NCBI RefSeq assembly: GCF_041381155.1
Contig: NC_091143.1
Span: 35,330,679-35,394,678 of the forward strand
Length of the DNA stretch: 64,000 nucleotides
From: Argopecten irradians
Taxonomy: Eukaryota; Mollusca; Bivalvia; Pectinida; Pectinidae
Direction: 5' to 3'
The notes under the pieces are model-generated. The model was not told where the DNA came from, ran no database searches, and saw nothing but the letters and a program-made list of their open reading frames with translations. Both the position numbers and the translations under genes were made by a program. Every line of letters starts with the position of its first letter. The stretch's first letter is position 1. Positions 1 to 11,322 of the stretch are shown here, one piece after another.

Positions 1-717
1 ACAAATGTACTTACTTTGAAGAACAATTACTATCGCGTTTCCATGCATGTAACGCCTTTTATATATGTATGCTTTACACCTGATCTCAACATTTTCACTA
101 TTATTTATTTTTTCGCAATTTCTTTTTGCCCTTGAAACACATTTATCGCACACGATATCAGCATGTTTGTAAATTCTGAATGAAAATAGAAAACAATGCA
201 AAATAATAGAAGACATGAAATAAACTTGATATAACTGGTTTCGTATATGAGTAGATCCTAAACCATGTCCTTAGTTATCTTTTGGACTGAAGAAGGCCCT
301 ATAATGGCTGAATATATATTCCATAGATATGATTTTTGATTTTACTTTGAATTGATTTTGTCCTTTTATTTCGGATTATTAATATACTAGCTTTATACCG
401 TTTTTACCTCATTATGGTTAGTAAACTTTGACCGATCAGTTTATCAATGTACAGACCACTACCCAAGCAATACTAAATAGGGCTTAAGCGAATTGCGGTA
501 TTTTTATTCTCAGCAAACATATTTCATTTCAGTGCATATGATCAGTTTTAAGCGTTGAAATGATATATCGTTTTGGAACCATCTCAAACCCAAAATAAAT
601 TCAAAATTGAACAAAGCGTTCTCAGTGTCTTATAAATTTATAGCTGGTATAAGTTACTTTACAAAGTGGTATTTATTCAAGGTGCAGAACTCATACTACC
701 AATGAAAAGTTAATATC
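1..717. other. AT-rich sequence, no gene seen
   Basis: I see no convincing coding exon, RNA gene or structured repeat here. The base composition is typical of the flanks of this window. Confidence 0.5.
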
Positions 718-959
718 ACTAAACTATATAAGATAAGACGTGTTACATATGCAGGACTCAATCTTAGAAAACCCCGATGAGCAGTTTTTGAATCACGACA
801 TTTGAGTAATGATGGCGGTGTGACCTAGGTAATGTGAACTAAACTTATATAGGGTACGACATGTTTCATATGCAGGACCCAATCTTAGAAAACCCCGATG
901 AGCAGTTTTTGAATCACGACATTTGAGTAATGATGGCGGTGTGACCTAGGCAATGTGAA
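718..959. repeat. Two-copy tandem duplication, period 121 bp
   Basis: Two adjacent copies of a roughly 121-bp segment. Each contains TATGCAGGA, the word AACCCCGATGAGCAG and GGCGGTGTGACCTAGG. The copies differ at only a few bases, mostly in their first 30 bp, so the duplication looks fairly recent. No coding function is apparent. Confidence 0.85.
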
Positions 960-2720
960 TTTCTAGTACCTGTGTGGCAGTCGATCGAAATTAACGGTTT
1001 GTCACGATGTTGTAATTCAATGACATCACGGCTAAACGTTTTAACACATCTTTGCCTACAGACGTGTAAAGCAGTAGGCGTTAAAGCGACAGTGCTTACG
1101 ATACAACGAGACAAGATTGTTATAAAACAGTGTACACAAACGGCTAATCATCGTTAATGTTGTAAGCGACACCCTTTCGTTGTGTGCATAAACGGCACCA
1201 TATTGGTACAGTCACTTAGCAGAGCTTTTAATCTCGCCATTAGTCTGTGTGCCGACGGATAGACAAGCTGGAGTTGTTGTACTAGGAAACTCTGTGTTAT
1301 TTCCTTCTTTGGGGGTTTAGAAATAACACAGAACAGGAAGAGGGAAGTGAAACTTGACACAGATATTCCAGTCTTTTTCCTAAACATCAAACTTGTTGCG
1401 ATTCATTTCTATTAATCTTCAGGAAATGATTAAACTTGAAATCGTTAAAAATATCAATTACCTCAATGCAAATATCACAATTAGTACTTTTTAGTAAAAT
1501 TAGTCATCAACTTACCGGAATGAACTATCTTATTTTAGGTTAAACGAACAAACAAATATCGGGAAATTCAACAGTTTAACAAATCAAAACGCAACAGACA
1601 ATTCCATGTGATTGAAATTTCAGAGAAAAGTGTTTGGACAGAATAGCTATGCCTAATTCACTGTTTCTTTTCTTAAAGCATTCATAGTAAGTCTTAATAT
1701 GGAGAAAGTTGACTTCCGACCATATTGCGTACACCAACCTATAATTTATCCGCGAAAAACCCATATATATTAATAGAAATACAGAGCAAAACGACACATT
1801 CAGACCTTGCAACATCTTTTATGTAGCGTAAACCTAATCAAGAACTACTAACCAATACATTAGATAATTCTGGATTACGATTGAAGAGCTAATAGTATTG
1901 ATGAACATAATTTTGCCTTTTCCTCAATCGATGAATGTTATAAACTAGAAGGATCAAATTTTACCGCTACAGATCATAATTTGGATTCCAAACATTTCTT
2001 TTATTATGATATTATTGTCTTATCCTTTTATGGTTTTATGATAAAAAAAAACATGGGGATGATTTATTATGAACACAAAAACTTGTAATTGCTCTAACCA
2101 TGTCAATCGATATTTTCTCTAATATCTTGTCATTACATACTTCCATCTTTTTTATGATTATTTCGTTTTCCATTTTTCCTTTCCGGCCTTGCATGTCAAC
2201 CTGCTACGATGTATTGTAATGAATTTCTGCTTTTGAAGTTTGTGACATGTTTAAACAATGAACAGATGTAATATCATAGACTAGATTTTATCAAGAAGTA
2301 ATATCTGATTGTCAACAGACGAGGTCACATCTGAATTGTATGTGTCTCAATTTGATTGAACACATGCAGTTTATATTCGTTTTCATTACGGAAAACATAC
2401 ATAGAAACACATTTCATGTTGTAAAATTGATTACACTTTTGATGTTTTTGAGTCATGAGGTGATTTAAATGTGTTATAGTTATAATTTACGGATATATCA
2501 TTATGAATACTGTGCCTTTGAATGGTGATTCATATTTTAGATTTAGGAAATAAAATGTCATTTATGTCATCTAGAATATACATGTAACCTAATGCATCTA
2601 TGATTTGCATTTTCTTGTTATCTTACAAACTACAAATGTACATGTATTTTATTTTTATAAGACAAATTCTTCCCATTTCAAATATATATGACAAAAGATT
2701 ACTAGTTATAATTTTAAGAT
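960..2720. other. AT-rich sequence, no gene seen
   Basis: Only short chance reading frames are present (78 and 79 codons on the minus strand). They lack recognisable motifs, flanking splice signals or repeats. Nothing else is supported. Confidence 0.45.
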
Positions 2721-2723
2721 CTG

Positions 2724-3136
2724 TGTAGTACTGTCAACCAACTTATCTGGGCCCTGTGTTGTACTGTCAACCAACTTATCTGGGGCCTGTGTAGTACTGT
2801 CAACCAACTTAACTGGGGTTGTACTGTCAACCAACTTAACTGGGCCCTGTGTAGTACTGTCTACCAACTTCACTGGGCCCTGTGTAGTACTGTCAACCAA
2901 CTTAACTGGGCCCTGTGTTGTACTGTCAACCAACTTAACTGGGCCCTGTGTTGTACTGTCAGCCAACTTAACTGGGCCCTGTGTAGTACTGTCAAACCAA
3001 CTTAACTGGGCCCTGTGTTGTACTGTCAGCCAACTTAACTGGGCCCTGTGTAGTACTGTCAAACCAACTTAATTGGGCCTTGTGTACTGTCAACCAACTT
3101 AACTGGGCCCTGTGTTGTACTGTCAACCAACTTAAC
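2724..3136. repeat. 33-bp minisatellite, about 13 units
   Basis: The unit is about 33 bp, GTACTGTCAACCAACTTAAC followed by TGGGCCCTGTGTW. I count about 13 copies; one is shortened and two carry an extra A (TCAAACC). Copies 8-9 and 10-11 repeat as a dimer, suggesting growth by a two-unit step. Because 33 is a multiple of three, the minus strand stays open for 118 codons and reads as an 11-residue repeat, STTQGPVKLVD. There is no exon context around it, so I treat it as a satellite and not as a gene. Confidence 0.9.
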
Positions 3137-3309
3137 AACTTATTTTTGGGTGCGATTTTATTTCACGTATTTTGTTGACGATAATAATTCGCGAAAATAA
3201 ATCGACGGGACGACTTTTTAAATACAAGTTCATTGATACTACTGATCAATAAATCGCGATATTAAATCGACGAGAAAACACAAAATGAAGTCTTGCAAAA
3301 ATAAGTTGA

Positions 3310-3792
3310 TTTACAATATATGGGGTTTAGATATATCATCATCAATTATTTATATTTCAGATGTATCTTGCAAGATATTGATATATATTAATTTGATATG
3401 TGAATGAGATAGAGTATATTTTATGTTATAGAGTATATTTTATGTTATTTATATTTTAGATCAAGATGTTAATAACAATTTTATCAATCAATATGTGATC
3501 TAAGAACCGTGTTATTTATATTGTTTATGTGACAAAAGAGGATTTATTTGAATTTTGCTATCTATGGAGGATCTAAAGATAGTTTTATTTATAGTTCAGA
3601 TCTACATGGGATTAAAGAAAACTGGGTTATTTATATTGGCGACTTATGTGACAAAAGATGATTGATATGAATTTTGGTATCTCTATGTGATCTTACAACC
3701 GTGACATGTATATTGCTGATTTATTTGAAAGTTGATGTACATGAATTATGATATCTATCCGGGATCTAAAGATAATTTTATTTATATTTCAG
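3310..3792. repeat. Degraded tandem repeat with TTTATATTTCAGATCTA-like words
   Basis: Several diverged blocks repeat the theme 'TTATTTATA...CAGATCTA...GTGACAAAAGATGATT...GAATTTTGGTATCTATG...GATCTAAAGATA'. The period is irregular, about 90-120 bp. The region runs directly into the possible exon at 3793. Confidence 0.5.
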
Positions 3793-3885
3793 ATCTATTT
3801 GACAAAAGATCGTCCCTAAATGATCCCGTCCTATATATGTCACCGCGGACCTACAACAATCTTCATCATTTCATAAAACGTGGAT
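3793..3885 (+). CDS. Possible isolated internal exon, unknown product
   Basis: A 93-bp open segment is bounded by a good acceptor (TTTATATTTCAG) and a consensus donor (GTAAGTAT). Both ends are in phase 1, so it adds 31 codons without shifting frame. The predicted peptide contains a DKR site near its start and ends FIKRG; basic pairs of this kind occur in secreted prohormones but also by chance. I do not recognise the peptide. The upstream sequence is a degraded repeat that also contains TTTCAGATCTA-like words, so the acceptor may be a repeat by-product. Its phase would permit joining to the candidate exon at 11387 across a 7.5-kb intron, but nothing in the sequence proves the link. Confidence 0.22.
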
Positions 3886-3984
3886 GTAAGTATACTAATT
3901 GTGTCCCTAATCTCTGACTTGGAGTTGAGACATACTTTAGTCTTTAAATCGGATAGTTTCTTTTTTTGTTTAGCACTGTGTATG

Positions 3985-4215
3985 AATGGAGTAGGACGAC
4001 TGGTTTGTCCGTTGTTAGTATAATGTGACCGGGCGGGGTGTGTTTCAGTGAGATTGCACTATAAAAAGGGCAGAAGGTTTACCATAACAGAATTACAAAC
4101 ATGATATACTACAGCCTCCCAAAACACCCATGTACTCATCACAAAGAACACATTACACAAATGGGAGGTCGTCCTCTTTAAATGATCTTAGACATTTATT
4201 GAGCGTTTTAGGTTG
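3985..4215. repeat. Dispersed repeat, family A (copy 1)
   Basis: This shares the sequence of words GAGTAGGACGACTGG...ATGTGACCGGGCGGGGTGTG...CAGTGAGATTGCACTATAAA...ACAGCCTCCCAAAAC...GTCGTCCT with copies at about 4540, 11880 and 18050, and with a segment inside every unit of the 3.7-kb array. It has no coding capacity that I trust. It is probably a non-autonomous mobile element common in this genome. Confidence 0.65.
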
Positions 4216-4539
4216 TTTTTTTTTCAAGTAAATCACAGTATAAACGCTATTCATTTCACGTTCTATAATATTATACGATCAATTCCTATCTTTCATTAAC
4301 TCCCTTTTCAGTTGAACGTGAGCATTGGAATGATACCTGATATTCAGCCCATTACTTTGATCGAAACGACAACTTTATTTGAGATCTAATCCTCTTATTC
4401 TTATCTGACTTTCATCTTACAATTGTTTCTCTTTTGACCTTTATAATTTGATGTTTTACTATATGAATAATGCTTTTGATCCTATCCCCTGACGCCGAGC
4501 ACACGCTGCGTTTTAAAAACACTATTTTCAGCTCCTGAA

Positions 4540-4990
4540 TAACGTTTAACACCAAGGGAGTAGGATAACTGGTGTACATGATGTCAGTATCATGTGAACG
4601 GGTGAGGTGTGCAGTGTGGTGGCTTTTACAGTATGCTTCAGTGAGATAGCACTTTAAAATTACCAAAGGTTTCTACTCTTACATGGAGACACAACACGAA
4701 CACATAACAGTCTCCCAAATCACAAAGGGGCCGCGGTGGCCGAGTGGTTAGGATGTACCGACATATTACCACATGCCCTCCACCTCTGGGTCGCGAGTTC
4801 GAATCCCATGTGAGGCAGTTGCCAGGTGCTGACCGCTGGTCGGTGGTTTTTCTCCGGGTACTCCGGCTTTCCTCCACCAACAAACCTGGCACGTCCTTAA
4901 ATGACCCTGGCTGTTAATAGGACGTTAAACTAATCAAACAAAAATCCCAAATCACACACGCAAGCTACAACACTTCTCAATGGAAGAGGA
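4540..4990. repeat. Dispersed repeat, family A (copy 2), split by a SINE
   Basis: The family A words GGGAGTAGGATAACTGG, TCATGTGAACGGGTGAGG, TTCAGTGAGATAGCAC and ACAGTCTCCCAAATCACA are present, followed after the SINE at 4725-4944 by the resumed sequence CCCAAATCACACACGCAAGC. The nesting shows that this repeat was in place before the SINE arrived. Confidence 0.65.
4725..4944 (+). mobile_element. tRNA-derived SINE, apparently full length
   Basis: The head resembles a tRNA: GTGGCCGAGTGGTTAGGATG (A box) and GGGTCGCGAGTTCGAATCCC (B box). A central part with TTTTTCTCCGGGTACTCCGG and TTTCCTCC follows; this resembles the central domain of widespread metazoan SINEs, although I cannot confirm the family name. 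The 3' end reads GGACGTTAAACTAATCAAAC then AAAA. The element is flanked by a 12-bp direct repeat, TCCCAAATCACA (4713-4724 and 4945-4956). The intact target duplication argues for a fairly recent insertion. Confidence 0.9.
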
Positions 4991-5515
4991 GAACGTCCTG
5001 AAATTCCACTTGGTTAAACTTAATTAATTAAATGAATCACCGATTTAACGTAATAATCATTTGTATCTATAGAATCAGTTTTTTGTGTTAATTGTTATTA
5101 TCATTCATTATTTTTTTGTTAATAAAAAATGATTATTTAAAAATGCCTTTCTAGTACAAATTGTAAATGATGCGAATGTTTCGATGCAATTATCTGCAGT
5201 CATAGAAAACAATTATAAGATAATTGTTTGTTTAAATTTTATACCGGCAACGTCTAAAATGAATCAATAATCGAAATTGATATCATTATAAATTGAATAT
5301 CAACTTTAACGGGTTTTTTTGTAACTTCCTTCTAGATTTCCGTGTTTTGTTGTTGTGTCACGTGTACTACAGATCCACGATTTAATTATAATTATCGATT
5401 ACTATTTATGTTGGTGAAATATTATTATGATTATAAATAAGGTATTATCAACATTTCAATTTACAACGTTCAATCGTTCAGGAAAATCACTGCTTTAACA
5501 TGTTTAAACCGTTTA
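4991..5515. other. AT-rich sequence, no gene seen
   Basis: Nothing beyond AT-rich filler is visible before the inverted-repeat element that begins at 5516. Confidence 0.45.
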
Positions 5516-6424
5516 AAGGTAGGTTTCGCCCAACCAAATAAATGTTTTTTGTAAAATCCGATGAACGGAAGAAAAGATTAAAAAAAATATTAAAAAATAC
5601 CTCAATTTAATTTCTTTATGCGTTTGAGATTGAATAAATGTGTCTTCAATGCCAAATCGAAGGAAATCCTTGATTTATTACGGTGTCCGTCAGACAAAAT
5701 AGTATGCAAATGAAGTTGCGATGGATTGTGTTGTCGAAGTTTCGCGCATGCACATTGTTACGCACTAAAAGTAAACAAAATGACTGAACGAAAGTGTGTG
5801 AGATAAAATGAAATATATCTAAATCGGTAACAAAGTGGAGAAAATTATATTGGAATCGTTAGCACCCTAGAATATCTATAGGGAACTAAATTCAGAGATG
5901 GCATGTAGCAATAGAAGAAACAGAAGCCACATCTCAAGCGGAACTTGCCCGGATCCGTTGGGACTCGTGTAACGGTGTTGCACGTGGTGAGTTAAATTTC
6001 AACACATATGCCAGCGCACAAACAGCCGCAGACTAACTACGTGTATGTTTGATATACTAAGCTAGCGAGCGTATGCAAGTAACATGAAGTGTTTTAGATT
6101 ATGTGATATGCATACACAGTCCATCGCACTTCGATTTTTTAATTTGTTGTTGTTGGTTTTTTAACTAAAAATGTCGTGGCAAACTATCACTGCCATCTGA
6201 CTTCCGTTCGTTGCTGCGGCCTCGTTTTGGAAAAACAAATACGTCATGTTTTATGTAAAGCTTGACTTCGCGCTATTTTAGAGGAGTATTTTCCTGGTCA
6301 AGCTAGGCAACTGACCACCCATATTGTTCGCTGTATGCATTGAAAATGATCCGAAGATTATATCTATGAACAGGATAAATTTCAATTTCGTAGTCTTTAT
6401 ATTTCATTGGGCGGAACCTACCTT
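5516..6424. mobile_element. Inverted-repeat-bounded element, about 0.9 kb, no transposase seen
   Basis: The ends are AAGGTAGGTTTCGCCCAA on the left and the inverse of AAGGTAGGTTCCGCCCAA on the right, matching at about 19 of 22 positions. The flanks are compatible with a TA duplication, which would suggest a Tc1/mariner-like origin, but this is weak. No long reading frame lies inside, so it would be non-autonomous. Confidence 0.55.
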
Positions 6425-8240
6425 TATACTGATACAAAATAGGAATTCACCGATATGAGAACTACTGCTATAGCTTTGATGAATATTATAGATCAGTGTT
6501 CAAAGTATTTATAATCATCAGAATGCAAAAGTCATATAGAAGAGTCAAATATGTCTCTTTTTAATTCAATAAAGCATGGCTCAAAGAGGTACGAAACTCA
6601 ATCGGCTGTCTGACGTTAGCTTTACGTTATCCATGGTGGGGCCACCGAGGGAAGAACTTTGATTAAAATGCCGGGTTAAAGTGGCCAAAAAAGCTTTAAC
6701 TTTTCCTTTAAAAGGCAAACATATATATTCATTTATCTGAATTAAACGTTAATTTTATTTTTTCTACCACACAAAATTTAAATATAAAAACGACGTCCCC
6801 ATCGGTGCCCCATTGTTTCAGCGGGGGCGCCTTGATACGATTTGTCAGCGCTGTAAATGTTCGCATGTAACAAACACTGATTTGTCGTTTAGCTACCGAT
6901 ATCGAGTCTATAAATGGGTGTGATCGGCGGCTCTCAATCGGAAAATTGAGTGTCTTTGACTGATGGGGCGGCTAATAGACTCATCTAAATGACTGTTCCT
7001 CTGGCGTAGGACGAAAGTGAACTGAAGCTGCTCGTCTCTATGCAAAATTACACATTAAAAAGTCTCATATTGCACTGATTAATACCGATTTAAATTAGTA
7101 ATTGGATATTTATTTTACCTAATTACCTGACTTCATAGCGGTTGTTTGAGATAAAGATCTTATTGATGACATTATGCTGTACGATGATACAAATGGAGTT
7201 TGCTTGAACGTAATGACAACAGATCACTAAAAGGCCAAATATAGCTTTGAGCATGAAATGATCAGTTAGATGCTTCAACCAGTATTTTAAAATACAGCGC
7301 CTATTGTAGAAATGAGTTCTGAGGCACAATGGTGTCTTCGGGACAAATCCTCACGTACAGAAGAACAAATAAACATATCGCAAACCGACTATTTGGCTCA
7401 GAGAGGATACAATTGAAGCTGACACACTGATAAGCATCTCGCATGTCATTCGCACAATTTTATCAGCAATACTTCCACTATTATCTTCTACGTATCATCT
7501 CATCACCCTATCCCTATGTTAGCGACACACGTGAATATGCCCGCAAGATATAAATGATCTAATTAACTAAAATTGTTCTGTAATATTTTATGTGGAACAG
7601 AAGAGCGAGTGTAATTGACGCGCGGAACCTTCCGGCGGGTTATCAATCACATCCTGACTGCAATTCAATAATGCTCTCTAGTTATAACTGTTTTACTACA
7701 ACAGGTTTATATTTTACATTTATTTACATAAACATCAATCATTGAAAGTCTTCTTCCCAAGGTGCTCTTGAAATGATTTTTAAAATAATAGTTTCCTATG
7801 AAATTAAAAAAAAATAAAAATATTCCTCTTGAAAACGTTGTAGAAGTGTAGTACCGAATAAAAACTGTTCTCAAATCGACAATTTAAGCTATTGGAGTAT
7901 TAAGAACTTCTGGTTTTAGCCTCTTTATTTTTTTTGTCCAAATAACAAAACATTTAAGTAAACAATTCTGAGTTCAGGTAGTAGCGGCTTCCGAAGTTTG
8001 CTTATTTTATTTTCATTAAACCCTCATTTTAAAATATATCCACGCGCTCACACGCCAACAAGATTAAAATGTGATGTGCTAATAACTATACTACGATGCA
8101 AAGCGCGATAATAATCTCATAATGAAAAGTTAAAAGACTGATCTAGCGAAAATGAACACACAAAACATTAAATACCACATTACCAGTATATTTTTACTGA
8201 CTTGATCCATCCAAAGACTATCCCTAGCAATACTCGTATT
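6425..8240. other. No gene seen; small GC-richer patch with a TATA-like word
   Basis: Most of the stretch is AT-rich. Around 6790-7030 the sequence is richer in G, C and CpG and contains TATAAAT at 6909-6915 on the plus strand. This could be a core promoter, but no coding exon follows that I can support. The 68-codon minus frame near 7123-7329 looks like chance. Confidence 0.3.
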
Positions 8241-8241
8241 A

Positions 8242-8345
8242 TGAAAGTGAATAGTTGGGCAAAGAAAACCAATCCAAAATCGTTCATTTCCAAAAGCCTT
8301 ACATATCAAAACGAAGGCCAGGTTCGGCTTAAGTTGTCCAATTGT
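8242..8345 (+). repeat. Dispersed retroposon-like repeat (old copy)
   Basis: The words GTGAATAGTTGGGCAAAGAA, AACGAAGGCCAGGTTCGGCT and nearby sequence match the poly(A)-tailed element at 61722-61858 in the same orientation. This copy has lost any tail. A 90-codon plus-strand frame (8202-8474) runs through it and is therefore not treated as a gene. Confidence 0.65.
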
Positions 8346-8920
8346 GGTCATTGGATTTATGGAAAAGCGCCCTGTAAATTTAGCACAGTTATTGAAATAA
8401 ACTCATCTAACTCTTTGAAAGTGACGCTGCGTGGAAATGTCAACATGGACATAGCAAGCCGGAAGGACGTTTAAGGATTCATATAATAAGATTAATTTCT
8501 TCGAAAGTAGTGATATTTTGACGGGAAATTAAATTTTCTATTTCATCAGAAATTGTTCTGGATAAATCAACTCAAATTTTTACCGATTTATCCTTCACTT
8601 TTTCGGTATTCACTGTAAAACCAATTTAAATGACGTTATAAGCGACTGTTAGTCCTACGTCATAGTTTTATTGTTTCACTGTAGTATAACTAATTTTTAT
8701 TTTCATACTAAATCCGACTTTCTGATTAGCTGATACTTTTTCTTCATATACTATGAAGAAAAAAATCTGAGAATAGCGCGAAACCCGACGTTATCATGAC
8801 GTCACAATAGAGACGTCGATGTTGCGTATTGATTTAGAAAAACTGATCCATTGGAAAATCAATGGAATCGTACGTTTAAACATATTTTTTATCTTCAAGT
8901 AGTCTGCAAAATTGATTATA
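8346..8920. other. No gene seen
   Basis: AT-rich sequence containing TCATGACGTCACAAT near 8800. A repeat relationship is possible because it adjoins the hairpin at 8921, but no boundaries can be set. Confidence 0.35.
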
Positions 8921-9030
8921 AGCATTGATATCACTATTTTCTAACTTCATCGGGGTATGAAATCAAACAAATGCAAACATAATTTCTTTCATACCCCGAT
9001 GAAGTAAAAAAAATAGTTACTTCAATGCTT
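8921..9030. repeat. Imperfect hairpin repeat
   Basis: The arms AGCATTGATATCACTATTTT...CTTCATCGGGGTATGAAAT and their inverse (TTTCATACCCCGATGAAGT...ACTTCAATGCT) face each other across a loop of about 20 bp. A third, single arm lies at 12655-12699, so the arm is a dispersed repeat. Confidence 0.75.
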
Positions 9031-9983
9031 AAGTAATTTTCAAAGATAGATCAAGTTCAGTCTATTTCGTCTACGTGTCAGTTAATTTAGGAAATACGTG
9101 TAACGAGAACTTAAACGAATTTTCACTCTTTCTAAATTTAACTGAAATTCTAGACAATCGTACAAAAGTTTGATTATAATTGTATTCCATACCTATCAAA
9201 CATTGTCAGATTTAAGTATGGATTCTATCCCTATCAGTTCAGCGTTTGACTTTAAGTTCACGTGGTTAATAAATGGCTTCTCTTCGGAATTAGATGATGT
9301 ATAAATTAAATTAACGGTTTTTGAGGTTTTCTTTCCGTCTCTAACCAGTTTGCTCTTTCTAATACATCTTACAGCCTCGTAAGTTATTTACTTCTTAGCT
9401 TCATCCGATAATGACAGATTGGAATCCTATGATATTCAGGTCGTAATATAATGGCTCACTCATCCTTTTGATGTTATTTCTTAGTTTCTTATTATTCTCG
9501 CCAAAGTTCATCAAGGGATGAAAAAATCAAATCCTGCACTTCTAGGATTGTTTTGTTCAAAGAAATGTCGGTTTACCAGACATTTGATATAATAATTACA
9601 CGGTCAGGGTTTCACAGCTCATTTTATTCTTCTTTAATCTCGTTAAGTTCATTTAATTAATACAGTTCACATTCATATTAATACTAAAACAAAGAGGTCA
9701 AAGTTCAGCGGAAGGTAAAAAAACAAAGTCTTAATTACTTATACATTTTTCCCAAAAATGTTTTGGTTTAACAGATAATTCTTATCGTAGTACAAGGTTT
9801 TTTGCAACCTTTTTATTATTAATTTCTCGTTGAGTTCATATATATTTCATATTCATTAATCATTGATTTAGTCTTTCAAACGGATACTAATACAATATAC
9901 TCCTTATATTCCATTGACAAGTGTGCCATATGCTAACAAAAGTATATCGGATCAAAGAGTTTCATTTTACCTAATTGCGGTCA
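9031..9983. other. AT-rich sequence, no gene seen
   Basis: No reading frame, splice-bounded exon or repeat that I can support. Confidence 0.45.
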
Positions 9984-10173
9984 GGGCCCGGTTGTTCGAA
10001 GCATGGTTAACTTAATCACATGAATTGTGAATTTTTTATTGCTAATTTACAGCAAAATTTGTGATTATATCTTCACTTAACTCAAGTATGTAAATAATGG
10101 AATTATTTTATCTTGATATGAAAATTATCGTAAAACTGTGATAAGCCTTACAACATTTTAAACAACTGATCAG
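9984..10173. mobile_element. Short MITE-like repeat with GGGCCCGGTTGTT end (copy 1)
   Basis: It begins GGGCCCGGTTGTTCGAAG and ends near AAACAACTGATCAG, roughly the inverse of its start. The internal words TTATATCTTCACT and TTATCTTGAT are shared with the copy at 10996. It has no coding capacity. Confidence 0.6.
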
Positions 10174-10995
10174 TATTAGTCTGGAAATTGTACATTCAGA
10201 ACGGTCTTACCATGCTTGTCTTTGGCAAAATACAAATAACAGTAAGTGAGTCGGCTTCTCTCAGGGTTAAAACCTAGTCCAGCAAAGCTAATTATGACTG
10301 ATTTTGTACAGGATAAACTTCATAAATATGCATTGACGGTAAATGTGATCATATTTGGGATCATCTGTTTTTTCTTCTCCATATATGATAGTCTTCTGTA
10401 TTTTCTTCGACAACGTTTCACACTTTTGCATTAAGTTGGGAGATCGCCATTATAAATGTTTTGGGTCTTTTCACCTGGAAGAAACATGCCAAATGGTATA
10501 CCTTTCTTTTGCGTAGCTTTGAGCATAAAAGGCTTGAGATATTTTCTTCGGATGTTTACATAAAGTACCTCTCTGTGTGTTCTATGTGTTTTCTTTGGCA
10601 GTATGATAAAGTGAGATACAAAACTATGAAATAGAAAAGTATTCTTTTTTTACACAGAGACACAATACGAACATACGTCAAGCTCCAAAAACTACAAATC
10701 ACAACGCAACTATGTGAGAAATCATTAAGCTTAATTTTACAATTTAAATTAAATTTTGAAGTTTGTTTAAACTGTCTTCGGCCTATAAAAATACTTATAG
10801 CAGCAATATAAGGACTTTATCTTCTCAAACGTTAATACAGTCATTCATTCTTATCATGGATAATTTCGTCCTTAAATATTGCAGAATCGTCTGCTCTTTC
10901 ATATGGGTAGGCATTATTTTTAACTAATTTGATTATGTGCAAAAACAAAATAGTTTGGTTTTATTAGTTTAACATTCTATTTACTATACCAACTT
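10174..10995. other. No supported gene; weak trace of repeat family A
   Basis: A consensus-like donor (ACAGTAAGTGAG) follows a short frame at about 10212-10241, and an acceptor (TTAAATATTGCAG) lies near 10885. Neither defines an exon with confidence. Around 10585-10700 faint similarity to repeat family A is seen (ACACAGAGACACAATACGAAC). Confidence 0.3.
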
Positions 10996-11214
10996 GGCCC
11001 GGTTATACAAAAGGTGATTAGCTTGATTAGTGAAATTTTCAATTTATATTTGTTCCAAAACTTATTATTATATCTTCACTAAAATAAGTTAGAATGTAAA
11101 AAGTAGAGTTCTTAAGAATCTTTCAGAATTAATTAAATTTGGTTTTACAAGACACCATTTTATCTTGATTTGAAATTTGACGTTAAATAGTAATTGAGCT
11201 AAACAACTGAGCCC
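10996..11214. mobile_element. Short MITE-like repeat with GGCCCGGTT end (copy 2)
   Basis: It shares its end word and internal words (TTATATCTTCACT, TTTTATCTTGATTTGAAA) with the copy at 9984. It ends AAACAACTGAGCCC, the approximate inverse of its start. It lies about 110 bp upstream of the candidate neuropeptide frame. Confidence 0.6.
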
Positions 11215-11322
11215 AGTGTAATAAAAAATGAACATGTTTTTTTTCTGAAAAAATGTGTTTTTCCCCCTCACAAACCTAACACGATACAACTAATACCAAT
11301 CCAAAGAGGCGAATGCGAAAAT

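Noticed and set aside
2706-3062. 118-codon minus frame with 11-residue repeats
   Set aside because: Explained by a 33-bp minisatellite; no start context, splice sites or flanking coding sequence.
4735-4810. tRNA gene (A and B boxes present)
   Set aside because: It is the head of a SINE with a target duplication and cannot form a normal acceptor stem. The same holds for 17450-17526.
8202-8474. 90-codon plus frame
   Set aside because: Half of it is a dispersed retroposon copy (match at 61722) and the rest has no motif or exon signal.
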